From an uncultured Synergistia bacterium (GTDB lineage Bacteria > Eremiobacterota > SpSt-956 > JAKJGF01): a DNA stretch of 17,806 nt. Position 1 is the first letter of the stretch, and every line of letters starts with the position of its first letter. Made by a program: the position numbers and the translations under genes. Location of the stretch: contig CALARM010000737.1 in the NCBI GenBank assembly GCA_937888925.1, positions 1 to 17,806 of the forward strand, written 5' to 3'. The notes below the pieces were generated by a model. The model was not told the origin of the DNA. It worked only from the letters and a program-made list of their open reading frames with translations, and did not search any database. Of this stretch, positions 7,547-16,021 are shown one piece after another.

Positions 7547-10003
7547 ATGGATGACAGATTGACGTTTGATGATGAGGTAAAGTTAAAATATCCATCTCCT
7601 CTTGCTTTGACATATAACAGAATGGATTCTGCAGATGAGCTTTCCGCAAAACATTCACTTTTAGGTGATCTTTTTGAGGTTATATTAAAATATTATGGTA
7701 CTATTCTCATAGGACAATATTTAAGAGATAAGAAAACAGATAGAAATATAAATAAAGAATTACAAAATTTAGAGAAGTCTTCAATTGGCCACTGGGTTGG
7801 TTTTATTCGGGTTATTTTAAAGGATTATGAAAAAGAAGAACTTATCTTTCCTAAACTACATTCATATTACAATCAAAAAAGTAATGATCTTAAAGCATCA
7901 ATGGATTTGTGCAGATATTTTTCGAAAGAAAATAATAAAAAAATTGCAATACGCGATATGTTTGATCTTCTTACTAATTATCGGAATAATACTAAAGGAC
8001 ATGGTGGTACCGCTAAGATTAGTAAGTATAAGGAGATAATATCTTATCTTCAGCCGGCTCTTGAAGAGATACTTAAAGAGATGGATTTTATATGTAAATT
8101 ACCTCTTGTTTATATAAAACAAGTGAAATATAGAGAAAAAGCTTGTGAACATGTCATTGCTATTCTAAAAGCCCTTCCTAAAAATAGTAAATATACTTGT
8201 AGTGAGTCAGAGCACCTTGAAGCTGAGCGTTTATATCTTTTTTCTGAATCGTGTGAGGAATTAACTCCTCTTTTTACAATTCACCCTTTGATGATTTATC
8301 ATTCTTGTGATTCATGCAAACAAGAACAGGTCTTATTTTTAAATAAAGCTAGCAAAAATAAACTCGAATATCTTGATTATCAGTGTGGACAAATTACCAC
8401 AATTACCGAATTTAGTGAAAAAAAAAGTTATATAAACGATTATAAAGAAATGATGTTCACGTTGAAGGCTGATGTAGACGATATTGAACAATGGCCAATA
8501 TGGCAGGGAGATATAGAAAACTTAAAGGAAAAAGTAGAAATTGAAGAAATAAAAAAAGAACATAAGGATATGAAAAAAACTGATGATGTTATACATCGGA
8601 CTGCTATTCAAATAAATAGTAAAGAGATTATTACCAGCCTGAAAAGTAATGAGAAAAAATTAGAAAAAGACGAAAAAATAACAGAAAAGAAAGCAAAAAA
8701 GAAAATTTTGCAGGAGGAAACAGTAAATATAAATAAATCATTAAATAAGAAATCAATTTTAATTTTTACTATCCTGGGACTTGCCATTGCTTTACTTCTA
8801 TTCCTGAAATCGCCGTTGATTTTCTCTTATTTTAATTATAATCATGCTCTTTCACTGGCTAAAGAAAAAAAATATGGCGAAGCACTTAAATATTTAGATA
8901 AAGCTTTAGAAAGCAATCCTGATTCAGGCGAATTACTCTATGAAAAAGGAGAAATACTTTCTCTTCAGGGGAATTATAAAGAATCAGTTAATTTTTACGA
9001 TAAGGCGTTAAATTCGGACAAAGAACATGCCAGAGCTTTATTGGCTAAAGGTGTCGCTCTCTATCTTATGAATGATAAAAATCAGTCATTTAAATGTTTT
9101 GATGATTTCTGTACCCTTTCTGAAGCAAAATTGAAATATTTCGATGTAAATTCAAAAGATAATGACGGATGGACACCTTTACATTATGCAGCATACATAG
9201 GACATGAAGGTCTGGCAGGTGTTTTTATGTCTTCAGGGGCAGATATTAATGTGAGAGATAATGAGAAGAAAACCCCTCTTCATCTTGCTTCAAGCCAGGG
9301 TAATAAGCCTCTGGCGAGATTACTTATAGAAAAAAAGGCAGAAATAAATGCTGAAGATCTGAGCGGTTTTACACCGCTTCATCTTGCAAAAACAAAAGAT
9401 ATGGCAGAATTACTTTTATCATCCGGAGGAAATGTAAATTCCAGAGATGGTCAGGGACAAACACCTTTATATAATCCAAATAAAGAACTGGTTGAATTTC
9501 TTATATCCAGAGGAGCAGAGATTAATATTAAAGATAATCTGGGAAGAACGCCTTTACATAACTCTGTTTATAAAGGATACAAAGAAGTTGCTCACCTTCT
9601 TATAACAAAAGGAGCAGATATTAATATTAAAGATAACACAGGAGAAACGCCTTTACATTTGGCAGTTAATAACAGAGACATTGTTGAGTTTCTGGTATTA
9701 AAAGGGGCGGATGTAAATTCTGAAGATGATAGAGGCCGTACACCTTTACATCTGGCGGTAATTGGAGGAGATATAAAAACAGTTGAATTTCTTATATCTC
9801 ATAAAGCAAAAGTCAATCTTAAAGATGACCTTGAAGAAACTCCTCTGCATATTGCAGTAAAGGAAGGCAGAAAAGACATAGTAGAAGTGCTTCTGGAGGC
9901 CGGAGCAGATAAAAATCTTAAAGATAAAGATGGTATTACACCTTTGAAACTGGCGGAAAAAAACAATAATAAAGAAATAATGGAAATCTTCAAAAAGTTA
10001 TAA
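7547..10003 (+). CDS. HEPN-like, single-pass membrane, TPR and ankyrin-repeat protein
   Basis: An 818-residue multidomain protein. Residues 1-200 are helical and carry YRNNTKGHG: R146, N147 and H152 fit the RN(x4)H motif of HEPN ribonucleases. Residues 200-335 are unrecognised; 340-402 are a lysine/glutamate-rich, probably coiled-coil linker. One transmembrane helix spans 404-420, with KK just before it, so the positive-inside rule puts the N-terminus in the cytoplasm and the C-terminus outside. Residues 427-530 are TPR-like (KKYGEALKYLDKALESNP and similar), and 539-818 hold about eight ankyrin repeats plus a cap, recognisable by repeated TPLHLA and GADINIKD; repeats 3, 4 and 6 are short. AAAGG lies 8 nt before the ATG. 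The TPR-CHAT gene follows after 13 nt. Arginine codons are CGN in 5 of 11 before the membrane helix but 1 of 10 after it, hinting at domain fusion. The nuclease role is inferred. Confidence 0.75.
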   Translation: MDDRLTFDDEVKLKYPSPLALTYNRMDSADELSAKHSLLGDLFEVILKYYGTILIGQYLRDKKTDRNINKELQNLEKSSIGHWVGFIRVILKDYEKEELIFPKLHSYYNQKSNDLKASMDLCRYFSKENNKKIAIRDMFDLLTNYRNNTKGHGGTAKISKYKEIISYLQPALEEILKEMDFICKLPLVYIKQVKYREKACEHVIAILKALPKNSKYTCSESEHLEAERLYLFSESCEELTPLFTIHPLMIYHSCDSCKQEQVLFLNKASKNKLEYLDYQCGQITTITEFSEKKSYINDYKEMMFTLKADVDDIEQWPIWQGDIENLKEKVEIEEIKKEHKDMKKTDDVIHRTAIQINSKEIITSLKSNEKKLEKDEKITEKKAKKKILQEETVNINKSLNKKSILIFTILGLAIALLLFLKSPLIFSYFNYNHALSLAKEKKYGEALKYLDKALESNPDSGELLYEKGEILSLQGNYKESVNFYDKALNSDKEHARALLAKGVALYLMNDKNQSFKCFDDFCTLSEAKLKYFDVNSKDNDGWTPLHYAAYIGHEGLAGVFMSSGADINVRDNEKKTPLHLASSQGNKPLARLLIEKKAEINAEDLSGFTPLHLAKTKDMAELLLSSGGNVNSRDGQGQTPLYNPNKELVEFLISRGAEINIKDNLGRTPLHNSVYKGYKEVAHLLITKGADINIKDNTGETPLHLAVNNRDIVEFLVLKGADVNSEDDRGRTPLHLAVIGGDIKTVEFLISHKAKVNLKDDLEETPLHIAVKEGRKDIVEVLLEAGADKNLKDKDGITPLKLAEKNNNKEIMEIFKKL

Positions 10004-10016
10004 GTTTAAGCTGTTT

Positions 10017-12734
10017 ATGAATATGCCTGATAAAAGCTTCTATTTTAAAACATATTTTTTTATAATTTTATTTTTTTTATTCCTCTCCAGAGATATTTCT
10101 CTCTGTCAGACACCTGACGAAGGCTTGTCTCTCCTGAAGGAAGGAGATGAATTATATAATAAATTCGATTATTACAGCTCTCTGGATAAATACGAAAAAT
10201 CCCTTGAGATATTCAAGAAAAACAATTTTGATGAAGGAATTTCTCTTTCACTAAACGGCATAGGGAATGTTTATAAGAATCTCGGTGATTATAAAAAAGC
10301 TCTGAATTATTATACAGATTCTCTTCAGGTAAAAAGAAAAACAGGGGATATGAAGGGGGAAGGTAACTGTTTAAATAATATTGCCGGTGTTTATAACAAT
10401 CTGGGTGATTATCAGAAAGCTCTGAGTTATTACACAGAATCTCTTCAGGTAAAGAAAAAAATAGCAGATCTTGAAGGTGCCGGAACCTGTTTAAATAATA
10501 TGGCCGGTGTTTATGATAATTTAGGAGATTATAGAAAAGCCCTGGACTATTACAGTGATGCTCTGGAGATAAACAGGAAAACCGGGAGTATTAATAGTGA
10601 AGGCAGCTGTTTGAACAACATAGGCCTTGTTTATTCATCTCTCGGTGATTATGAAAGGTCACTGGATTATTATGCACAATCTCTTGAATTAGCCAGAAAA
10701 GCAGGTTCTCCCAGGGGAGAAGGTATTTGTTTGAACAATATAGGCCTTGTTTATTCATCTCTCGGTGATTATGAAAAAGCACTGGATTATTACACACAAT
10801 CTCTGAAAATAAAGAAAAAAACAGGATTACCCTGTGACATTACTGAAGGGAATATGGGAGATATTTATCTTTCTGAGGGACAACCAGAGAAAGCCTTTGA
10901 ATTATTTAATCAAATAAAAGATACTGTGAGGCTGGGAAGATATTATCTGATTAAAAAAAATTATACACAGGCAAAAGATGAATTTATAAAAAAACTTTCG
11001 GAATATGAAAAACAGAGAAATGCAGACAGATTGTTCTGTTTATATACAGGTCTCGGACTTGCTGAAGAAGGGCTTGAAAACTATGAAGAGGCTAAAGGAT
11101 ATTATCTTAAAGCAGTGGATTTAATAGAAGAACAGAGAAACAGCCTGAATTTTTTCCAGAGGAAGAATTATTTTCAGGGAAAAATTTATTCTTTTGGCAG
11201 ACTTGAACCATATGAGGGTCTTGTAAGAGTTTATCATTATCTTAATAATGATGATGAAGGCTTTTTATATTCGGAGAGCACAAAAGCAAGGCTTTTCTCA
11301 GAAGATATAGCAAGGAAATATGAAGGCAGTGATTGCAGGATTCCCGAAGCAGTAGCCCTGGAAGAAAGAGAAATAATTAATCTTATAGCTTCTTTATATA
11401 AACAGATGGAGATTGCTGAAGAGAAAGATAACTATGACAGAATAGTGGAACTGAATAGGGAACTGAAAGGAATGAAGGAAAAACAGGAGATTTTTATAAA
11501 GAAACTCAGACAGATTTATCCGGAATATGCTTCTATTATGTATCCGAAACCTTTAATGGCAGAAGAGATAAAATTAAATTCAGATGAAGTTCTTATAGAA
11601 TATGAGGTAACAGAGAGAGAAACTCTTGCATATCTCATAAAGAATAAAGGAATAGTTAAAACTGTAGATGTTCGGATATCCAGAGAGGAACTTGTTAATC
11701 TTATCACATCATACAGGGGAGCTTTTGAAGATGTAAAAAATCTTTCTGATTTTTCCAGATTCAATCCTGAAACAGGGAAGAAGCTTTTTGATCTCTTACT
11801 TAAAGACCTTCTTTCAGAAGTGAAAAACGAGAAGATTGTTATAATCCCCGATGACATACTCTGTATACTTCCCTTTGAAGCCCTTGTGACGGAAATAAAT
11901 AATTTTCATATGAAAGACGGTAAATACGGCCCTTATCCTGAAGGAGTTAAATATACAGGAGACCTTTACAGTATTACTTATTATCAGTCAGCTTCTGCTC
12001 TGACTGTTACGGAGAATCTCTATAAAGGAGGAGGGAAAAAAGGTCTTTTTGCAGCAGGAGACCCTGTATTCAGTGAACATGACGAGAGAATTGAACATAA
12101 GAATTCACCTGAAGACCCATTTTTACTCTCATTTCAGAGTGCTCTTACAGATGGAGGTTATTTTTCCTTTCAGAGATTACCGGCCACAGGAGAACTTATA
12201 AACAGTCTGTCTGTAATTTTTTCAGGTAATATAGACTCTATGACAGGGTTTGATGCAACAGAGACAAATGTGAAAAGTAAAAAACTTGATGATTATAAAT
12301 ACCTACTTTTTGCCACACATGGGATTCTCAATAATGATGTGCCTTATATAAAAGAACCTGCTCTGGTAATGACTCTTGTAAACAATCCTGAAGGAGAAGA
12401 CGGTTTTCTCACTATGGGTGAGGTAATGAATATAAATATGGGAGCAGAAATATCAGTCCTTTCCGCCTGTAAGACAGGTCTCGGGAAAAATCTGAGAGGC
12501 GAGGGAGTTATGGGAATGGGAAGAGCTTTTCAGTATTCAGGTGTTAAAAGTGTATTGATAAGCCTCTGGAGTGTTGAGGCTGTATCTACGAACATAATGA
12601 TAGAAAAGTATTTTGAATATTTAAAAGAGGGGGCCGGTAGCAGGGAAGCTCTCCGTAAAGCGAGAGCTTATATAAGAAAAGAAGGTTATGAACATCCCAT
12701 TTTCTGGGCTTCTTTCATACTTGTGGGGAATTAA
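10017..12734 (+). CDS. Exported TPR-CHAT caspase-like protease
   Basis: A 905-residue protein. An N-terminal signal peptide or anchor (hydrophobic YFFIILFFLFL, about 13-23) is followed by TPRs over about 40-300 with 40-residue periodicity (LGDYxKALxYYxxSL), more degenerate TPRs and helices to about 500, and a C-terminal CHAT domain (about 560-905). The clan CD catalytic pair is intact: H768 in LLFATHGIL and C818 in LSACKTGLG. GEGVMGMGRAFQYSGVKSVL and the ending HPIFWASFILVG are typical CHAT signatures. CHAT proteases cleave partner proteins, and known defence examples are cytoplasmic, so an export signal is notable. The ending ISLC is a poor lipobox, so ordinary signal peptidase cleavage is likelier. 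No clear ribosome site precedes the ATG; translation may be coupled to the HEPN-ankyrin gene, 13 nt upstream. The operon-mate's ankyrin/TPR tail is predicted to face the same compartment. Confidence 0.85.
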   Translation: MNMPDKSFYFKTYFFIILFFLFLSRDISLCQTPDEGLSLLKEGDELYNKFDYYSSLDKYEKSLEIFKKNNFDEGISLSLNGIGNVYKNLGDYKKALNYYTDSLQVKRKTGDMKGEGNCLNNIAGVYNNLGDYQKALSYYTESLQVKKKIADLEGAGTCLNNMAGVYDNLGDYRKALDYYSDALEINRKTGSINSEGSCLNNIGLVYSSLGDYERSLDYYAQSLELARKAGSPRGEGICLNNIGLVYSSLGDYEKALDYYTQSLKIKKKTGLPCDITEGNMGDIYLSEGQPEKAFELFNQIKDTVRLGRYYLIKKNYTQAKDEFIKKLSEYEKQRNADRLFCLYTGLGLAEEGLENYEEAKGYYLKAVDLIEEQRNSLNFFQRKNYFQGKIYSFGRLEPYEGLVRVYHYLNNDDEGFLYSESTKARLFSEDIARKYEGSDCRIPEAVALEEREIINLIASLYKQMEIAEEKDNYDRIVELNRELKGMKEKQEIFIKKLRQIYPEYASIMYPKPLMAEEIKLNSDEVLIEYEVTERETLAYLIKNKGIVKTVDVRISREELVNLITSYRGAFEDVKNLSDFSRFNPETGKKLFDLLLKDLLSEVKNEKIVIIPDDILCILPFEALVTEINNFHMKDGKYGPYPEGVKYTGDLYSITYYQSASALTVTENLYKGGGKKGLFAAGDPVFSEHDERIEHKNSPEDPFLLSFQSALTDGGYFSFQRLPATGELINSLSVIFSGNIDSMTGFDATETNVKSKKLDDYKYLLFATHGILNNDVPYIKEPALVMTLVNNPEGEDGFLTMGEVMNINMGAEISVLSACKTGLGKNLRGEGVMGMGRAFQYSGVKSVLISLWSVEAVSTNIMIEKYFEYLKEGAGSREALRKARAYIRKEGYEHPIFWASFILVGN
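10261..10860 (+). repeat. Five 120-bp tandem TPR-coding units
   Basis: Units begin at about 10261, 10381, 10501, 10621 and 10741, each 120 bp (40 residues). Units four and five are nearly identical at their start: 36 bases at 10621-10656 repeat exactly at 10741-10776. This points to recent unit duplication inside the CHAT gene. Confidence 0.85.
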
Positions 12735-12783
12735 TTTAGCAGTAAGCTTTTTAAGAGTGAAGAAGGAATTTTTTATTATAATA

Positions 12784-12811
12784 TTGAATTCAAAATATAC
12801 CGTTTCATAAT
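12784..12811 (+). promoter_or_regulatory. Sigma-70-like promoter for the zinc-ribbon pair
   Basis: TTGAAT (12784-12789), a 16-nt spacer and CATAAT (12806-12811) lie 27 nt before the ATG at 12839, in the 104-nt gap after the CHAT gene. The hexamers match consensus at four and five of six positions. No clear terminator stem follows the CHAT gene, so readthrough is also possible. Confidence 0.45.
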
Positions 12812-12838
12812 TAAATTTTATACAGAAAGGGTGGCGAA

Positions 12839-13600
12839 ATGAATATGTTTTCCGGAAAAAAGACTTTATGTAAACTTCTGGCCTTATCAGTTATTTTTAT
12901 TATCTTCCTTGTGAACTCCTCTGTCATTGCTTCTGATGTCTACTGTCCTAAATGCGGAACAAAAGTGGAGTCGTCTGATGTATTCTGCCGTAAGTGCGGT
13001 AATAAAATGGGAGGAAGTTCTTCCTCGCCGGGTACATCCGGTTCATCCAATCTTATAAGAGGTGATAACTGGTCGAAAGAAATTTCTTTTAAAGATAAAG
13101 AAAGGGCAGGTGAAAACTGGGTTAAATCAGAGGAATTTAATAGTACGGGCGTATGGCATGTTTATCATAAGGGAGAGAATTCTAAAATATGTGTAAAACA
13201 GAAGATTGCAGTAGATGATATAACTAAAATGGAATTTAAGTGTAAATTACAGATAAATAGACGGGATGGCTCTGGATATCTTGCCTGTACATATCTTGAT
13301 GAAAGCGAGAAGGAACTTGGTAGTAGTATAATTTTATGTGGTTATGATACTACTTATGATAATATGGAATTAAAAAATAAGCCATATCAGCATATTATTG
13401 AATCTACATTTGAAGCTATACCATGGAAAGCCTGTAGAATAGATTTTCAGGATGAATTTTCAACTTATTTATATGGTATAGAGAGTAAAGAAGTAAAATT
13501 TATTGAGATAAGACTTATCTGCACCAGTGTATATAATGATAGAACAGAAATATGGGCCGGCGATTTTGACCTTCGTTACAAAGGAGGATTGATAAAATGA
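12839..13600 (+). CDS. Exported zinc-ribbon protein, copy 1
   Basis: A 253-residue protein with a signal peptide (KKTLCKLLALSVIFIIFLVN, cleavage probably after VIA), then a CX2CX10CX2C zinc ribbon (CPKCGTKVE...CRKCGN), a Ser/Gly linker, and a C-terminal beta-rich domain of about 185 residues starting NLIRGDNWSKEISF. That domain has a jelly-roll-like strand pattern but no family I can name; it holds several further Cys residues. Zinc ribbons are usually cytoplasmic, so placing one directly after a signal sequence is unusual. AAAGG lies 8 nt before the ATG. It overlaps copy 2 by 4 nt (ATGA). Function unknown; it could be a surface or periplasmic binding protein or a substrate of the neighbouring proteases. 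Confidence 0.75.
   Translation: MNMFSGKKTLCKLLALSVIFIIFLVNSSVIASDVYCPKCGTKVESSDVFCRKCGNKMGGSSSSPGTSGSSNLIRGDNWSKEISFKDKERAGENWVKSEEFNSTGVWHVYHKGENSKICVKQKIAVDDITKMEFKCKLQINRRDGSGYLACTYLDESEKELGSSIILCGYDTTYDNMELKNKPYQHIIESTFEAIPWKACRIDFQDEFSTYLYGIESKEVKFIEIRLICTSVYNDRTEIWAGDFDLRYKGGLIK
13580..13587 (+). promoter_or_regulatory. Ribosome binding site encoded within the KGGLIK tail of copy 1
   Basis: AAAGGAGG, 9 nt before the ATG of copy 2, is read in frame as Lys-Gly-Gly of copy 1's last residues. The coding tail of copy 1 thus doubles as the translation signal of copy 2. Confidence 0.8.
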
Positions 13601-14367
13601 GAACAAAAAATATACTGATTTTATTTTTAATAATATTTTCTTTTTTTATTTTATTTTCTATCAGTCTTGCATCAGATTACTGTCCTGCCTGTGGAGCAAA
13701 AGTAGAGGTTGCTAATAAATATTGCCCTGAATGCGGAGCCAAACTGGGAGGAAGTTCTTCATCTCCCGGTTCGTCTGGTTTATCCAACCTTATAAGAGGT
13801 GATAACTGGTCAAAAGAAATTTCTTTTAAAAATAAAGATTATGCTGGAGAAAATTGGGTTAAATCAGAGGAATTTAATGACACAGGTATATGGCATGTTT
13901 ATCATAAGGGTGACGCATCGAAAATAACTGTAAAGCAGAAGATCGTAGTAGATAATATAGCTAAGATGGAATTTAAATGTAAATTGCAGATAAATACATA
14001 TGCAAGGGGAATAGGATATATTGCCTGTACATATCTGGATGAAAGTGAGAAAGAACTTGGTAGTAGTATAATTTTATGTGGTTATGAAGGTGATGTTACT
14101 TACGATAAACTGGAATTAAAAAATAAACCGGATATGCATATTATTGAAGCTAATAACTCTATACAATGGAAGGCATGTAGAATAGATTTTCAGGATGAAT
14201 TTGAAACCTATTTATACGGTATAGACAGTAAAGAAGTAAAATTTATTGAAATAAGACTTGTTTGCGCAACTGAAATAATAAATTGTTACACAACCCCTTC
14301 AAATAATAAATCGGAAATATGGGCCGGTGATTTTGATCTTCGTTCAAAAGGAGGATTGATAAAATAA
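13597..14367 (+). CDS. Exported zinc-ribbon protein, copy 2
   Basis: A 256-residue paralogue of the preceding gene with the same layout: signal peptide (hydrophobic ILILFLIIFSFFILF, ending SLAS), zinc ribbon CX2CX10CX2C (CPACGAKVE...CPECGA), Ser/Gly linker and the same beta-rich domain (NLIRGDNWSKEISF to FDLR.KGGLIK). The C-terminal domains are very similar; signal peptides and zinc ribbons differ more. Near the end copy 2 has a short insertion with extra residues (around INCYTTPSNN). Its start overlaps the stop of copy 1 by 4 nt, implying translational coupling. It ends 2 nt from the stop of the convergent caspase gene. A tandem duplication is clear; function is unknown. Confidence 0.75.
   Translation: MRTKNILILFLIIFSFFILFSISLASDYCPACGAKVEVANKYCPECGAKLGGSSSSPGSSGLSNLIRGDNWSKEISFKNKDYAGENWVKSEEFNDTGIWHVYHKGDASKITVKQKIVVDNIAKMEFKCKLQINTYARGIGYIACTYLDESEKELGSSIILCGYEGDVTYDKLELKNKPDMHIIEANNSIQWKACRIDFQDEFETYLYGIDSKEVKFIEIRLVCATEIINCYTTPSNNKSEIWAGDFDLRSKGGLIK
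14347..14354 (+). promoter_or_regulatory. Relic ribosome binding site at the end of copy 2
   Basis: The AAAGGAGGATTGATAAA that starts copy 2 is repeated exactly at the end of copy 2, but followed by ATAA (the stop) rather than ATGA. No plus-strand gene follows. It is preserved because it encodes KGGLIK. Confidence 0.6.
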
Positions 14368-14369
14368 CC

Positions 14370-16007
14370 CTATTCTCTTAATCCCCTTCCCAGAATAATT
14401 TCACCTTCTGCTTCTCCTTTTTTGACAGGATGCTGTCTATTTTTTGATTCATCAGATACCTTTTCATGGACATACTGATATATTTCATCTACAGTGATAT
14501 ATCCGTTTTTATTCATATCAGCTTTACCTTCAAGTCCTTCTAAAAGGTAATAGGTAAATATGCCGTGTCCGAGATTATCTGACTCCATAGCAACTTCATT
14601 GGCACTGCTTGCACTTATGAGGAGTCTTCCTGTACCTGAGGAAAGCTGGGTGAGAAAATCATCCGAAATATTGCCTGCCTTTATAATTTCATTACAGAAA
14701 GTCTTTCCCCCTGAAGAACCACTGTAACAGGAATCTATAAAGAATACTATACGTTTTGAGCTTATTCTTGAAAATATTTTATTAATATCCTCCATAGGGA
14801 GAGCAGTGGCAAATAGTCTGTCAGGTTTTGCATCATAGGTTACAATATATTTTGTTAAACCGTCTGCTTCATTACTGTTCGGACTTACTTCAGGAGCTCC
14901 ATGACCTGAGTAATAAATAAAAACAAGATCATCTTTTCTTGCTTTTTCGGCAAGGAATATGCCAAGGGCAGCTCTGACCTCTTCAAGTGTGGCATGTTCA
15001 TTCAGAAGCAACAGGACATGATCCTTCTTAAAACCTGCTTTATTTATGAGATAATCATACATGGATTGAGCATCTGTATCACTGTATCTTAAATTTGAAA
15101 GAACGGGACTTGCATAATTTTTTATACCTATTACTACAGCCCATTTGTCTCTTTCTACGGGAGTATAGATTACGCAAAAAATCTTTTTTGCTTCTTTACC
15201 TGCAGAATCAACAGCTCTTATAGAGATAAAATTAGTCCCTGATTTTAACTCCATATCTCTTGTAAAGGGATATTCTTTTTTCCCCTCTGCTCCGTCGAGC
15301 TTTTCTCTCCATTCCGCTTCATCATCACTTTTACCTGAATAGATTGATATTTCAAATGATTTCAGTTCGTTTAAAGCCTTTGCAGTGCCTTCTACTTTTA
15401 TCCTGTTTTCAGAGGTTTTAAAAGTTTCCCCGCTGGCAGGAAGATTTTTTACTTCTATAGATGGTCCTTCAGAACTTTTCTCTCCATTATAAGAAATTTT
15501 GTTTACTGAAGGAGTCGGAGTTATATCAGGCAATGATTTATATCCAATGGTTTCGGTAGCATTTGTTGCATAGTTACCGGGAAATTTTAAAGCTTCTTCC
15601 TTATTACTCCTGGCCTCATCATAGGCAGGGTCAATCTCTAAAGCTTTATCAAAACACCTGATAGCTTCTTCATATTGTCTGAGACTGCTTAAGGCTTCTC
15701 CTTTGTGATTCCAGGCAGTACTGAGATTGGGATTAACTTTTATGACCTTATCAAAACATTTTATAGCTTCCTCATATCTTCCCAGTTTATTCAATACTAC
15801 CCCTTTGTTGCTCAATGCTTTTATATAGGAGGGATCAATTTCTAAAGCTCTGTTAAAATATTTGATAGCATCGTCATATCTTCCCATACTGTATAAATCT
15901 ATTCCCTTATTGTTAAATTCTTCTGCTGTTTCTGCTCCGGCATAAGAAAGATTTAAAAAAAGAAAAAGAAAGATTGTTATAATAAAGTAAAAACCTTTAT
16001 ATTTCAT
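14370..16007 (-). CDS. Exported TPR / Ig-like / caspase (C14) protease
   Basis: A 545-residue protein with a signal peptide (FYFIITIFLFLFLNLSYAGA), three TPRs (about 29-130: GRYDDAIKYFNRALEIDP and similar), a linker, an Ig-like beta region (about 180-285, ending NFISIRAVDSAGKEAKK), and a caspase-like C14 domain from about 290. The dyad is intact: H369 in IYYSGHGAP and C427 in FFIDSCYSG. An EF-hand-like calcium loop follows (D497 to E508, DMNKNGYITVDE), suggesting calcium dependence as in many metacaspases. Substrates in this family are usually cleaved after Arg/Lys, but this is not visible here. AGGGGG lies 8 nt before the ATG, partly inside the stop of the upstream gene, 14 nt away, so the two are one operon. 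It converges on the zinc-ribbon genes. Confidence 0.87.
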   Translation of the reverse strand: MKYKGFYFIITIFLFLFLNLSYAGAETAEEFNNKGIDLYSMGRYDDAIKYFNRALEIDPSYIKALSNKGVVLNKLGRYEEAIKCFDKVIKVNPNLSTAWNHKGEALSSLRQYEEAIRCFDKALEIDPAYDEARSNKEEALKFPGNYATNATETIGYKSLPDITPTPSVNKISYNGEKSSEGPSIEVKNLPASGETFKTSENRIKVEGTAKALNELKSFEISIYSGKSDDEAEWREKLDGAEGKKEYPFTRDMELKSGTNFISIRAVDSAGKEAKKIFCVIYTPVERDKWAVVIGIKNYASPVLSNLRYSDTDAQSMYDYLINKAGFKKDHVLLLLNEHATLEEVRAALGIFLAEKARKDDLVFIYYSGHGAPEVSPNSNEADGLTKYIVTYDAKPDRLFATALPMEDINKIFSRISSKRIVFFIDSCYSGSSGGKTFCNEIIKAGNISDDFLTQLSSGTGRLLISASSANEVAMESDNLGHGIFTYYLLEGLEGKADMNKNGYITVDEIYQYVHEKVSDESKNRQHPVKKGEAEGEIILGRGLRE

Positions 16008-16021
16008 ATGTTTTTCCCCCT

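Noticed and set aside
7547..10003. Eukaryotic or host-derived sequence because of ankyrin repeats
   Set aside because: Uninterrupted frame, bacterial ribosome sites and operon spacing; ankyrins are common in bacteria.
10017..10110. Lipoprotein signal in the CHAT protein
   Set aside because: The sequence before Cys is ISL; Leu at -1 does not fit a lipobox.
10591..10797. Minus-strand frame with internal repeats inside the CHAT gene
   Set aside because: Its repetition only mirrors the 120-bp TPR-coding units on the plus strand.
10261..10860. CRISPR or satellite array
   Set aside because: The 120-bp periodicity is in frame, encodes TPRs and has diverged units without spacers.
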